From Clostridia bacterium (GTDB taxonomy: Bacteria > Bacillota > Clostridia > Christensenellales > Aristaeellaceae), in NCBI GenBank assembly GCA_017936765.1, contig JAGBEX010000010.1, positions 1 through 64,000 of the forward strand: DNA of 64,000 nucleotides, given 5' to 3'. Under the pieces are notes generated by a model, which saw only the letters and a program-made list of their open reading frames with translations, was not told the DNA's origin and made no database searches. Made by a program: the position numbers and the translations under genes. The first letter of the stretch is position 1. The number at the start of each line of letters is the position of its first letter. Of the stretch, positions 54,132 to 63,183 are shown one piece after another.

Positions 54132-54443
54132 TTATGGCTGTCTCGCTTTTCTTCTTTCCTCTTCTGCTTCCGTTGTAGTTATCATCAGTAAAGTCATTAG
54201 TTCATCTAATGACATATTCTCTATTCCTCCGCCCGCAGTTTTCTCCAGCTCCTCATCGGTGAGTTCTGCGCCGTCGATCTGTTTGAAATCGTCTTCCGTG
54301 AGCGTTATCCCCACTGCGGCGGCCAGCGCCGATAGTTGCGCTCTCCGCGCTTCGAAGGGAAGTCTGTTTAAATCCTTCAGTGTTTCCAGCGACTGGTCGT
54401 TCTTAACCGCCGCCTCAAAAAAACGCTTCATTCTTTCTGTCAT
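54132..54443 (-). CDS. Nif11-leader precursor with Cys-free core
   Basis: A 103-residue peptide. The leader is Nif11-like (MTERMKRFFEAAVKND; AALAAAVGITLTEDDFKQ by pattern) and ends ELTDEELEKTAGG, a double-Gly cleavage site. The core after GG is GIENMSLDELMTLLMITT followed by a charged tail; it has no Cys and so differs from the other Nif11 peptides. It sits between the exporter and radical SAM copy 1, its probable modifier. ATG at 54443 has GGAGG nine bases upstream. Confidence 0.8.
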   Translation of the reverse strand: MTERMKRFFEAAVKNDQSLETLKDLNRLPFEARRAQLSALAAAVGITLTEDDFKQIDGAELTDEELEKTAGGGIENMSLDELMTLLMITTTEAEEERRKARQP

Positions 54444-54487
54444 TGCAAACAACCTCCATATATATCATAATATCTCGTCGTCAGCCA

Positions 54488-56647
54488 TTACGAATCCAGC
54501 CTTTGCCGCGCTACCAGATGGGCAAAGCGCCCGTTCAGGGCGATCAGTTCGTTGTAGGTACCGTCCTCCACGATCCGGCCGCCATCCAGCACCACAATGC
54601 GGCTGCAGTTCTGGATGGTGGAAAGGCGGTGGGCAATGACCACGCGGGTGCAGTTCAGCGCATCCAGCGAGCGCACCGCATGGGCCTGCGCCACATTGTC
54701 CAGCGCGGAGGTGGCTTCGTCCATGAAGATGATGCTTGGACGGCCCACCATCGACCGGGCGATCAGCAGCCGCTGGCGCTGTCCGCCGGAGATACCCGCG
54801 CCGTTTTCGCCCAGCATGGTGTTAAGCTTCATGGGCATACGGCGCACATCCTCGGCCAGGCCTGCCTTTTCAAGGGCTTCCCATGCCTCGTCTTCGGTCA
54901 TGTCGGGCTTTACGATAGAGAGATTGGTGAAAATGGAGCCCTGCATCAGCTGGCCGTTTTGCAGCACCGTGCCGATTCTGCGGCGCAAACCGCGCAGGTT
55001 CAGGGATTTCATGTCGTGGTCGTCATAATAGATTGCGCCCTGCTCCGGCTTTTCAAAGCCGAGCATCAGCCGCATCAGGGTGGACTTGCCGCATCCCGTT
55101 GCTCCCACGATGGCGAGGTATTCGCCGGGGGCAATGTCCAGCGTCACATCATCCAGCAGCATGGGGCCGTCCTTGTTATAGCGGAAGCTGACGTGGCTCA
55201 CGCTGATCTTACCGGTCAGCTGTTCGGGGATCAGCTTGCCCGGTTCGATCTCCGGCTCCGTTTCCAAAATGGGCTTCATCATGTTCAGCATCGGGCCGAA
55301 CTCCGTCAGGGTGGACACAATGCCGATCAGCGCCGTGAATGCGCCGGAAACCAGACCATAGGCTGAGCTGAACGCCATGTAGTTGGCCGCTGAAACACCG
55401 CTGGAAGCCGCCGCATAGTAGATCACCACAAGGCCGATCAGGCTGATGAACCCCATCAGCGCCTGCCGGTAAAGGAGGATTCTCGGCTGCCGGTAGGTCA
55501 GGTCAGCTACGTCCTTGTATTCGTTGGCCCACTTGGCAAAAATGCGCTTCTCCGCGCCGGAAAGGCGGATCTTCTGGATGCCATTGATGATGGTCAGCAT
55601 CCTGCCGGAAAGGCTGGCCTGCTTCTTCATGCGCACATTGGTGCGCTTCACGCCGATGACCACGCAGGCCAGGGACAGCGCGGTTTTCAGTACCAGCACG
55701 ATCACCGCAGGCACCGTCAGCGCCGGGGCAAAGGCAGAGATCTGCGCAATGTAGATCAGCGAAAACAGGCCTGTCAGGCCGGAGGAAAACACCGCCTTCA
55801 CCGTGGCGGCCGTCAGATTGTCAATGGAGCTCAGCTGGGCAGCCACCTCGCCGGAGGCGTGCTGCTTGAAGAAGCCCGCAGGCATGGACATGACTCTCGC
55901 CATTGCCGCCGATTGCAGCGACGCGCCTGCCCGGATATTCACCACGCCCACCGCCAGCGTCCGTAGCACATTCACCAGATGGGTGGAGGTGACGGAGAAC
56001 ACCAGCAGGAACAGGATGGGCAGCACCAGATTCAGCTGTCCTGAGGGGATCAGCCCGGAAAACACCAGCTGCGTCATGGCAGGAAGCGTCATCGCCAGCA
56101 CGCTGGCCAGCGCCGTTGCGCCGATGAGCTGGATGTAATCCCATGCCGTCAGAGATTTGAGCATATAGCGATACAGATCGCGTAACGTGAGTTTCCCGGC
56201 AGGCAGGGGCAGGTAGAAATACTGTGCCTCTGCCTCCAGATTCTCCGCTGTCTGACGGTTGACACGCACGCACTTGCCTGCGTTTTTGTCGTAGTATTCA
56301 TAGTGGTTCCGCCGGGGCAGGATGGCAACGGTTTGTCCGTCGGTCGTCCGTCCCAGATAAGGGCCGATGGCATCGCGGTACCACTCGCCCTCCAGAAACA
56401 CCGTCCGGCAGGAAATGTTCAGCGTTTCGATGACGTAGTCCACCGGGTTCACGCCCTCCGGGATCTCCGCCGTGCGGTGATAGAACGCCAGGATCTCGCT
56501 GACCGCCTCCGCAGTCTGCGTGCGCTCGGATTGCGCCGTCCGCAGCCCGGCCTTGCCCGTGACGGTGGAGGCAAGCTCACGGTAGGCCGCATCCAGCATC
56601 GCATCGTCAAGCTGGGCGCGCTGGATGCTCTTTTCGTTGATATTCAT
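54488..56647 (-). CDS. NHLM-type export ABC transporter, second subunit
   Basis: A 719-residue permease-ATPase. An N-terminal soluble domain (1-170) without peptidase motifs is followed by six membrane segments, then Walker A GATGCGKS, signature ISGGQRQRLLIARSM, Walker B IIFMDEATSALD and the final His of IAHRLSTI. This matches the peptidase-less partner of the NHLM bacteriocin export set. The start at 56647 has AAGGAGG. It should dimerise with the C39-bearing subunit encoded just upstream. Confidence 0.9.
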   Translation of the reverse strand: MNINEKSIQRAQLDDAMLDAAYRELASTVTGKAGLRTAQSERTQTAEAVSEILAFYHRTAEIPEGVNPVDYVIETLNISCRTVFLEGEWYRDAIGPYLGRTTDGQTVAILPRRNHYEYYDKNAGKCVRVNRQTAENLEAEAQYFYLPLPAGKLTLRDLYRYMLKSLTAWDYIQLIGATALASVLAMTLPAMTQLVFSGLIPSGQLNLVLPILFLLVFSVTSTHLVNVLRTLAVGVVNIRAGASLQSAAMARVMSMPAGFFKQHASGEVAAQLSSIDNLTAATVKAVFSSGLTGLFSLIYIAQISAFAPALTVPAVIVLVLKTALSLACVVIGVKRTNVRMKKQASLSGRMLTIINGIQKIRLSGAEKRIFAKWANEYKDVADLTYRQPRILLYRQALMGFISLIGLVVIYYAAASSGVSAANYMAFSSAYGLVSGAFTALIGIVSTLTEFGPMLNMMKPILETEPEIEPGKLIPEQLTGKISVSHVSFRYNKDGPMLLDDVTLDIAPGEYLAIVGATGCGKSTLMRLMLGFEKPEQGAIYYDDHDMKSLNLRGLRRRIGTVLQNGQLMQGSIFTNLSIVKPDMTEDEAWEALEKAGLAEDVRRMPMKLNTMLGENGAGISGGQRQRLLIARSMVGRPSIIFMDEATSALDNVAQAHAVRSLDALNCTRVVIAHRLSTIQNCSRIVVLDGGRIVEDGTYNELIALNGRFAHLVARQRLDS

Positions 56648-56663
56648 CCGTTGTGCCTCCTTC

Positions 56664-58829
56664 TTACGATGCGCTGACCAGGGCTGCATAATCGCCGTTC
56701 AGCGCCAGCAGCTCGTCATGGGTGCCGCGCTCGGTGACGACGCCGTTCTTCAGCACAAGAATCTCATCTGCGTCCCGGATGGTAGACAGCCGGTGCGCCA
56801 CCAGCAGCATGGTCATGCCTCTGGCTTTGATGGCGTCCATCACCAGCGCCTCCGTCTGAGCATCCAGGGCGGAGGTAGCCTCATCCAGAATAAGGATGGA
56901 CGGATTTCCCGCCAGCGCCCGGGCAATCTCCAGCTGCTGGCGCTGTCCGCCGGAGAAGTTGCTGCCACCCTCGGCGATGCGTGCATCATAGCCGCCCTCG
57001 TGCTTGAGGATGGCCTCATGCACCTGCGCGTCGCGGGCCGCACGGATCATGTCCGCGTCGGTGATGGTGCCGTCTGCAAAGCGGAAATTGTCCTTCACGG
57101 TGCCGGAGAACAGGAAGATGTCCTGATCCACCACCGCCACGGAGGAGGTGAACGCCGCCCGGTCATAGGCGGACATGGGCTTGCCGTCAAAGAGAATCTC
57201 GCCCTCCCAAGGCTGATACAGCCCCGCCACCAGCCTCGCGATGGTGGATTTGCCGCAGCCAGAAGAACCCACCAGCGCCACCTTGCGGCCGGGGGTAAGC
57301 TCCAGCGAGAAGCCCTTCAAAACCGGCGCGGCCTGCCTGGAATAACCGAAGGTCACATTACGGATGCTGACCTTCCCCGTCATGGGAGCGGTGATCTTCT
57401 CGTCATCGCCCGCAGCAAAGACCACATCCTCCTCGTAATTGGTCACGTCTTCAATACGCTCCATACCGGAACGCATCTCCGTCATTTCCTGTCCAGCGGC
57501 GATCATCTGCGACGCCGGGGTCATGAAGGATTGCAGCAGGCTCTGCAGTGCCAGCAGCATACCGGTGGTCAGCTCGCCGTCAATGATCAGCAGCGCGCCC
57601 AGCGCCACCAGCACCACATTGGCGACGTTCAGCAGCAAACCGGGAATGGTACCCAGATAGGTGTTGATCTTTGCAATTTTCGCCTGCCCTGCCATCACGG
57701 CGGCCTGCATACCCGTCCACTGGGCAAACACGCCTTCCTCTGCGCCACTGGCCTTGATGGTCTCCATCACATTCAGGATGCCCGCCGTGGAGCCGGACAG
57801 CACGCCGCTGTCACGGGCAATGACCCTCGTGATCTCCACCCGCCTGCGGGAGATATACTGCGCCACGAACAGGTCGAGCACCAGCGCCGACACGCCAATG
57901 AGCGTCAGCACCGGGCTGATGGAGAGCATCATAATCAGGTACACCGCCATGGTGATCAACCCCACGCCCACAGGCGCGAGGGTGTTCATGAGGGTGCTTG
58001 CAACGGCAGCGTTATCCTGCTGACGGCCTGCAATGTCACCTGCCATTCGCTGGGAGAAAAACTGCATGGGCAGATGCAGCACATGAATCAGATACGAGCA
58101 GTTGGCCGACACAGCAAACCGCCCCTGCACGTAATTCTGATAGGAGGCCGTCACCGCCAGCAGCAGGAACTGCAGCACCGCCATGCCGATGAGGATCACC
58201 AGCAGCGGCATGAGCCAGGCAGTGTTCGAACCGGTGAGGATCTTATCCACAAAGCTGGAAGACAGCGCAGGCTGGGCAATGCCGAAAACCGCCGCAGCCA
58301 CCCCTGACAGCGACAGGAACGCCAATGCACCGCCTGCGCCCTTGAGCCGCTGCTTCACAAAGGGCCACACGCTGGCGGGCCGTCCGCTGGGCTCGAAATG
58401 CTCGCCGGGGACGATCTCCAGAGCGATGCCGCTGTATTGCTTTTCAAATTTGTCCATCGGCACAACCACCGCACCGCTGGCAGGGTCGTTGATGTACGCG
58501 CCCTTTTTGCCAAAGCCGGTCAACACCACGAAATGGCAGCTGTTCCAGAACAGAATGCAGGGCAGGGTGATCTTCGTTTGCAGGCTGTCCACGCCGTAGC
58601 GGAAGCCCTTGCCCTCCATGCCGAAGCTGCGCGCACCCCGGATGATGCTCATCGCGTTCACGCCATCGCGGGAAACGCCCAGCTCCGTGCGCACCCTGGG
58701 CAGGGGCAGCCACTTGCCGTAATACGCCAAGATCATGCTCAGGCTGGCAGCGCCGCATTCCAGCGCTTCCATCTGCATGACCACCGGCACCATTTTCGGG
58801 GCAAAGCGCCCCGCCTTCGTTTTCTTCAT
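56664..58829 (-). CDS. NHLM-type ABC transporter with C39 peptidase
   Basis: A 721-residue exporter. Residues 1-130 are a C39 peptidase with Cys25 in ALECGAASLSMILAYYG, His99 in CHFVVLTGF and Asp115 in NDPASG; it cuts leaders after double Gly. Six membrane segments and an ATPase follow (GSSGCGKST, FSGGQRQQLEIARAL, ILILDEATSALD). It should process and export the Nif11 peptides, all of which end their leaders in GG. The Asn-ladder leader ends in GAG, so cutting there is uncertain. GAGGTGG precedes the ATG. Confidence 0.93.
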   Translation of the reverse strand: MKKTKAGRFAPKMVPVVMQMEALECGAASLSMILAYYGKWLPLPRVRTELGVSRDGVNAMSIIRGARSFGMEGKGFRYGVDSLQTKITLPCILFWNSCHFVVLTGFGKKGAYINDPASGAVVVPMDKFEKQYSGIALEIVPGEHFEPSGRPASVWPFVKQRLKGAGGALAFLSLSGVAAAVFGIAQPALSSSFVDKILTGSNTAWLMPLLVILIGMAVLQFLLLAVTASYQNYVQGRFAVSANCSYLIHVLHLPMQFFSQRMAGDIAGRQQDNAAVASTLMNTLAPVGVGLITMAVYLIMMLSISPVLTLIGVSALVLDLFVAQYISRRRVEITRVIARDSGVLSGSTAGILNVMETIKASGAEEGVFAQWTGMQAAVMAGQAKIAKINTYLGTIPGLLLNVANVVLVALGALLIIDGELTTGMLLALQSLLQSFMTPASQMIAAGQEMTEMRSGMERIEDVTNYEEDVVFAAGDDEKITAPMTGKVSIRNVTFGYSRQAAPVLKGFSLELTPGRKVALVGSSGCGKSTIARLVAGLYQPWEGEILFDGKPMSAYDRAAFTSSVAVVDQDIFLFSGTVKDNFRFADGTITDADMIRAARDAQVHEAILKHEGGYDARIAEGGSNFSGGQRQQLEIARALAGNPSILILDEATSALDAQTEALVMDAIKARGMTMLLVAHRLSTIRDADEILVLKNGVVTERGTHDELLALNGDYAALVSAS

Positions 58830-58840
58830 CTGCCGCCACC

Positions 58841-59320
58841 TCAGTTCATCAGGAAATCGAAGGGGCGGGTTTCCGCCAGCACGATTTCCAGGGTGACGAC
58901 GCCGTCCGGGCAGATGTTCGGATCAAGATCGATCCTGATATCCACATTGTAGGGATTCAGCACCAGCTGATCGCTGTAGTAGGCATTGTCAATCGACGCG
59001 ACGATCTCTGCCGCGTCGATGCTGGCGGTGCCTCGGCTGACCAGCACGCCTGCTTTTTCCCCCTTGTAATCCACGCTCATGCCGCTTCGCAAGGAGAGGG
59101 AGTCCCTGGGCATCAGGTAGCCGGTGAAGTGCACCCCTTCCTTGATGCCAGTCACGGCAATGGTGGTCTTCATCGTGCCAAGGAAGGACCATACCAGCGC
59201 CATCGCCACGATCAGCAGCGTCAGCGACAGGATAAGCCAGCTGCCGGGCCGGGCGGCCTTGAGGTAATGGGTCAATTCAGGCCCGCCGGGATTTGTATTG
59301 CGGTTGTTGGTCGTTGGCAT
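58841..59320 (-). CDS. NHLM-type HlyD-like membrane fusion subunit
   Basis: A short 159-residue HlyD-like protein. One membrane helix (SWLILSLTLLIVAMALVWSF) is followed by a small beta-barrel/lipoyl-like outside domain (FTGYLMPRDSLSLRSGMSVD). It lacks the long coiled coil of Gram-negative HlyD, as expected in Bacillota. With the two ABC subunits it completes the three-gene exporter. The ATG at 59320 is chosen for its AGGAG site. Confidence 0.82.
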   Translation of the reverse strand: MPTTNNRNTNPGGPELTHYLKAARPGSWLILSLTLLIVAMALVWSFLGTMKTTIAVTGIKEGVHFTGYLMPRDSLSLRSGMSVDYKGEKAGVLVSRGTASIDAAEIVASIDNAYYSDQLVLNPYNVDIRIDLDPNICPDGVVTLEIVLAETRPFDFLMN

Positions 59321-59366
59321 GGTCACTTCTCCTCGTTTTTCACATCGTCAAACCGTAAATGACGTA

Positions 59367-59717
59367 TTAGTTGATGGAGTTATCCGAATCGCCGCTGCCG
59401 CCCATCACGCAGAAGCAGCGCTGCTTTCCGTTGTCATGATATCCGGCGCCCGCGGCAACGCAGCCACAGGCCTCACTGTCGTCATCCTTCGTGCCGCCGC
59501 CGGCAGCAACACACAGACACTTCTTACCGCCGGTCACAGCCGCCATTTCCTGATCGTTCAGGATGTCCTCCGGCTGCCCAAAGTCTGCCTCGATCAATTC
59601 AATGCCCAGCTCCTTCGCCAGGGCGATCAGCTCAGCCTTCTCCAGCTTGCCAGCCTTCACCGCCAGCCTCTTGTCCTCGGATACCTTTGCCAGGAAAGTC
59701 TTCATGCTTTCAGTCAT
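59367..59717 (-). CDS. Nif11 CxC-repeat precursor 1
   Basis: A 116-residue precursor. A Nif11 leader (TESMKTFLAKVSEDKRLAVK; ELIALAKELGIELIEADF) ends VTGG. The core has three C-x-C-x3-G-x-G units, CLCVAAGGG, CGCVAAGAG and CFCVMGGSG, parted by acidic linkers. Six Cys in three pairs. ATG at 59717 with AGGAGAAA ahead. It is the last of five peptide genes before the exporter. Confidence 0.88.
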   Translation of the reverse strand: MTESMKTFLAKVSEDKRLAVKAGKLEKAELIALAKELGIELIEADFGQPEDILNDQEMAAVTGGKKCLCVAAGGGTKDDDSEACGCVAAGAGYHDNGKQRCFCVMGGSGDSDNSIN

Positions 59718-59811
59718 TTTCGTTTCTCCTTTCCTGTCTTGGGGTGTATTGTGTATATAGCGACAGCATGCGCTGTTATCGCCGCTCATGATACTCTTTG
59801 CTGCTGGTATG

Positions 59812-60153
59812 TCAATCGTCGGTACCGCCGCCTCCGGCCATAGCGCACACGCAACGCTCGTGTCTTTCCGTAGATCGACCCCAACCGGCAAACACGCAGG
59901 CACAGGCAGAATCTTTTTCACCATCTGTGCCACCGCCGCCCGCAACGCAGTAGCAATTGCCGCCGCCGGTCACGCTGTTCAGTTCGCCTTCGGAGATATC
60001 GCTCTCCGTCTGTGCAAAGTCCGCCTCGGTCAGGTTAACACCCATCTCCTTCGCCAGGACAATCAGTTCATCTTTCTCCAGCTTGCTGGCCTTTTCTGCC
60101 AGCGCCTTATCCTCGGATACCTTTGCCAGGAAGCACTTCATGTTTTCTGTCAT
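59812..60153 (-). CDS. Nif11 CxC-repeat precursor 2
   Basis: A 113-residue precursor. Nif11 leader (TENMKCFLAKVSEDKALAEK) ends VTGG. Core units are CYCVAGGGG, CACVFAGWG and CVCAMAGGG, ending GTDD. The middle unit carries the CACV form common to most members. GGGAGAG precedes the ATG. The leader has an extra Cys at residue 7, unlike its paralogues. Confidence 0.88.
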   Translation of the reverse strand: MTENMKCFLAKVSEDKALAEKASKLEKDELIVLAKEMGVNLTEADFAQTESDISEGELNSVTGGGNCYCVAGGGGTDGEKDSACACVFAGWGRSTERHERCVCAMAGGGGTDD

Positions 60154-60213
60154 AGGTGATCTCTCCCTTCTTTCGGTCAGCTATACGTTGTTCTTTGGGG
60201 TGCGTTTTGCTGC

Positions 60214-60558
60214 TCAGCCCTTGCCGTAGCCGCCAAGTGCACAAACGCAGCGGTCATAGTCGCCATTCCAGTCCCTGCCCACGCCCGCCAGCACGCAGCC
60301 GCAGGCGGGGTACTGGCCATACGTCGCCTTGGTTCCGCCACCGCCCAGATAACACTGGCACTCGTCACCGCCAGAAATAGTCTTCAGCTCGTTTTCAGCG
60401 ATCTCGCCCTCGGGCTGTACGAAGTCAGCCTCGGTCAACTCAACACCCAGTTCCTTTGCCAGCGCGATCAGCTCGTCCTTCTCCAGCTTGCAGGCCTTTT
60501 CTGCCAGTGCCTTGTCCCCGGATATCTTTGCCAGGAAATTCTTCATGCTTTCAGTCAT
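60214..60558 (-). CDS. Nif11 CxC-repeat precursor 3
   Basis: A 114-residue precursor. Leader TESMKNFLAKISGDKALAEK to ISGG. Core units are CQCYLGGGG, CGCVLAGVG and CVCALGGYG. Start at 60558 with AAGGAGG upstream; a longer frame would translate the spacer. The linker between units one and two is Tyr-rich (KATYGQYPA). Confidence 0.88.
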   Translation of the reverse strand: MTESMKNFLAKISGDKALAEKACKLEKDELIALAKELGVELTEADFVQPEGEIAENELKTISGGDECQCYLGGGGTKATYGQYPACGCVLAGVGRDWNGDYDRCVCALGGYGKG

Positions 60559-60624
60559 ACTGCAGCCTCCTTGTTTTGATGGCTGACCATTACACATGTT
60601 TCCGCCGCACGGAAACACATGCAA

Positions 60625-61032
60625 TCAGATATCATCATCTGTGCCCACGCCGACCAGCGGACAGATGCATTTACGCCCTCCGCGGTAGCCCTGACCGTAA
60701 CCCACGCAAGCGCATACATCGCCATTTTCGTCACGTTGCCCACCGCCGCCAGCTGCACAGAAGCAGTCCTGGATGCCATTGTTGCCGGAGCAATTGTTGA
60801 AGTCAGCCCACGCCTGCTCTTGCTGCGTGCTGGTAGTTCCGCCGTGAATGACCGTCAGCTCATCCTCAGAGAGAGAGGCCTCCGGCTGTGCAAAGTCCGC
60901 CTCGGTCAGTTCGATGCCAATCTCTTTTGCCGCCACGATCAAATCATCGGCCTTCTCTAACTTGCCAATTTTTTCCGCCAGTGCCTTGTCCCCGGATACC
61001 TTTGCGAGGAAGTTTTTCATATTCGCAGTCAT
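60625..61032 (-). CDS. Nif11 CxC-repeat precursor 4, with insertion
   Basis: A 135-residue precursor. Leader TANMKNFLAKVSGDKALAEK ends IHGG. Unlike its paralogues about 22 residues (TTSTQQEQAWADFNNCSGNN) lie between GG and the first unit, adding a seventh Cys. Units are CFCAAGGGG, CACVGYGQG and CICPLVGVG. Start at 61032 with AGGAGG. Confidence 0.86.
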   Translation of the reverse strand: MTANMKNFLAKVSGDKALAEKIGKLEKADDLIVAAKEIGIELTEADFAQPEASLSEDELTVIHGGTTSTQQEQAWADFNNCSGNNGIQDCFCAAGGGGQRDENGDVCACVGYGQGYRGGRKCICPLVGVGTDDDI

Positions 61033-61064
61033 TGTAAAAGCCTCCTTATTCATTGCAGTAAACC

Positions 61065-61445
61065 TCAAATGAGCTCATCTGGCATAACATCGATCACACC
61101 CTCGCCGCCAAGAGCGCAGAAACAGGTAAAATCGTCTTTGCTTCCGTCGCCGCCCTGACCATAGGCCACACAAGCGCAGCCGTAGACGTCATCCCGGCCA
61201 TTCTTTCCGCCGCCGCCACCAGCCAGCACGCAGAAGCAGCCGCCGCTCTTTCCGCCGGAAACAACGTTCAGCTCTTCTTCGGAGAGCTCACTGTTTTCGG
61301 GTTCGATGTCCGCCAGCGTCAGCTCCACGCCGATCTCCTTTGCCAGCGCTATGATCTCGCCGTACTCCTTCGCCGCCTTCAGCCGTTCGATCAGCTGAGC
61401 GTCTGCCGAGACTTTTGCCAGAAACGCTTTCAGGTTCTCACTCAT
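61065..61445 (-). CDS. Nif11 CxC-repeat precursor 5
   Basis: A 126-residue precursor. The leader is the most divergent (SENLKAFLAKVSADAQLIER) and ends VSGG. Units are CFCVLAGGG, CACVAYGQG and CFCALGGEG, then a hydrophobic/acidic tail VIDVMPDELI not seen in the others. It lies 12 bases after the SPASM radical SAM gene, with AAGGAGG before its ATG. Confidence 0.88.
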   Translation of the reverse strand: MSENLKAFLAKVSADAQLIERLKAAKEYGEIIALAKEIGVELTLADIEPENSELSEEELNVVSGGKSGGCFCVLAGGGGGKNGRDDVYGCACVAYGQGGDGSKDDFTCFCALGGEGVIDVMPDELI

Positions 61446-61457
61446 GCTTTTGCCTCC

Positions 61458-62870
61458 TTAATTCGACGCCGCTTCCGTTTTTTCCTGCGGGAGGATATTT
61501 TTCATCAGCTCCGCAATTTTCTCCGTCCAGCCACCCTTGAAGATGCCGCAGATAGCCATATCCGGGGCGAGGATATCCGTGGGCGAAGTCTCCAGCGCGC
61601 TGGCGCGGCAGCCTGCAAGGCACTGCAGGGCGTATTTGCACTTGGCGCATTCCGGATTGTGCGCAAGGACTTCTGTGGCACGGGTATCAATCAGGCGCAT
61701 ATAGCGTGATTCGGTAATGCACTGCGCCAGTCCGATCTCCGGAATCAGCGGGAATTCCTCCTGGATGTCCATGCCGGAGAGCGCCATGCAGGGCAGCGCG
61801 CGTCCCTCTGCGGAGATATACATGACCATCCGGGCATGACCGCACACGCAGGTATTTTCCGGCTTGGAGCAGTGCTTCATGCAGGGGATGTCGTAGCGAT
61901 CCGGCCTGCTGGGCGATGCCGAGAAGAAGCCGCCCAGCTGGAGGGACAGAGGCATCCCATCCTCATAATAATGCGGGATGTAATCAAAGTAGATCTGATA
62001 CAGCTCCTGCATGGAGATGCTTTTGCCGTATCCGCCCTCCTTCCACGCGCCCACGTTGGAGATGGGGTTGGTTTTCAGGCTCCGGCAGCCCAGCTCCGCC
62101 AGGCGGTTGATGGTCTGGCGAAGTAAATGCTTGTTGCCGTTGTGGATGCACATTTCCGCGCCCGTGGGGAAGCCCTTCTCCTTGCAGCGCAGGAACGCAT
62201 CCTCCACGATCTTCCCCGCATTGGGGATGCCACGCAGCCAATCGTGCCAGCCGTCCACGCCGTCGTAGCTCATGTTGAACTCCGGGTGGATGCCCCGCTC
62301 CGCCAATGCGTCCAGCAGCTTGTCAGTGACGAGCTTGCCGTTGGAATAGATGGTAGTGATGCGGATACCGCCCGCCAGCAGAGCATCCACGATTTCCATG
62401 AAATCCTTGCGGACAAGGGGCTCGCCGCCGGTGAGGGAAACCTCCATCACGCCGCAGTCGATCAGCTGCTGCACGATGGACATGATCTGCTCGTGGCTCA
62501 ATTCGCCGTACTTGGCATCCGGCGCGGACATGTAGCAATGCTTGCAGCGGTAGTTGCAGTGCCCGGTGATGGACCAATGAGCTGTGCGGATATAGCGGGC
62601 GGGATAGAGCTTATACTCCTGCTCGGGTGCGATGGCATCGCCGGGTTCGCAGGCGCGGATGATGCCATTCTTCTCGATCTGCGGGATCATGTCGCGGATC
62701 TCCTGCGGGATCAGCGGCAGGGACAGGTCGATCTGTCCGTTGCACAGTTCCAGCGCACGCATTTCCTTTGCGTTGATAAAGATGGGCTGCCGTCTGCGCT
62801 TGTCCACCAACGCATAGGGCAGCTTCTGCCAACCACGCAGGAGGTAATTTTCCTTCAGCTTGTAAAACAT
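61458..62870 (-). CDS. SPASM radical SAM maturase of CxC peptides
   Basis: A 470-residue radical SAM enzyme. Residues 1-90 form a PqqD-like region likely to bind leaders. CNYRCKHC gives C105, C109, C112; SLTGGEPLVRKDF follows. The C-terminal SPASM region has CVCGHARMVMYISAEGRALP with C and then ECAKCKYALQCLAGC, ligands for two auxiliary iron-sulfur clusters. Such enzymes make thioether or carbon-carbon crosslinks in peptides. It stands between three and five CxC precursor genes, so they are its natural substrates; which bond it makes is unknown. Confidence 0.9.
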   Translation of the reverse strand: MFYKLKENYLLRGWQKLPYALVDKRRRQPIFINAKEMRALELCNGQIDLSLPLIPQEIRDMIPQIEKNGIIRACEPGDAIAPEQEYKLYPARYIRTAHWSITGHCNYRCKHCYMSAPDAKYGELSHEQIMSIVQQLIDCGVMEVSLTGGEPLVRKDFMEIVDALLAGGIRITTIYSNGKLVTDKLLDALAERGIHPEFNMSYDGVDGWHDWLRGIPNAGKIVEDAFLRCKEKGFPTGAEMCIHNGNKHLLRQTINRLAELGCRSLKTNPISNVGAWKEGGYGKSISMQELYQIYFDYIPHYYEDGMPLSLQLGGFFSASPSRPDRYDIPCMKHCSKPENTCVCGHARMVMYISAEGRALPCMALSGMDIQEEFPLIPEIGLAQCITESRYMRLIDTRATEVLAHNPECAKCKYALQCLAGCRASALETSPTDILAPDMAICGIFKGGWTEKIAELMKNILPQEKTEAASN

Positions 62871-62920
62871 CTCATCATCCTTTACACTTCACTATATTTG
62901 GGAGTGTATCTGCGATACTC

Positions 62921-63163
62921 TCAGGCCGGGCCTTCGGTGCCATTGCCGTAACCGAAGCAATCACCGCCGCCGGTCACAGCTTCCAGTTCGTCGTCGTTCA
63001 TTTCGCCCGCAGGCTTGGTGAGATCAGCGCCGGTCAGCTCAATGCCCAGCTCCTGGGCCAGGGCAAGCAGGTTTTCCTTGGTCATGGTGCTGGCCATTGC
63101 AGTCAGATCGCTGTTCTGGGAAACAGCCTCCAGGAATTTCTTCATGCTTTCAGTCGTTGTCAA
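62921..63163 (-). pseudogene. Nif11 precursor 6, degenerate
   Basis: An 80-residue relic. The leader is normal (TESMKKFLEAVSQNSDLTAM to VTGG), but the codon matching the ATG of its paralogues is ACG, leaving a TTG two codons upstream or an internal ATG. The core is only GDCFGYGNGTEGPA with one Cys, so both the CxC units and the start have decayed. It lies just upstream of the SPASM gene. Confidence 0.7.
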
Positions 63164-63183
63164 CCATCCGTTCGCGGATCACA

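Noticed and set aside
56625..58307. 560-codon plus-strand frame
   Set aside because: Shadow of the C39 ABC transporter, with His/Gln-rich nonsense composition.
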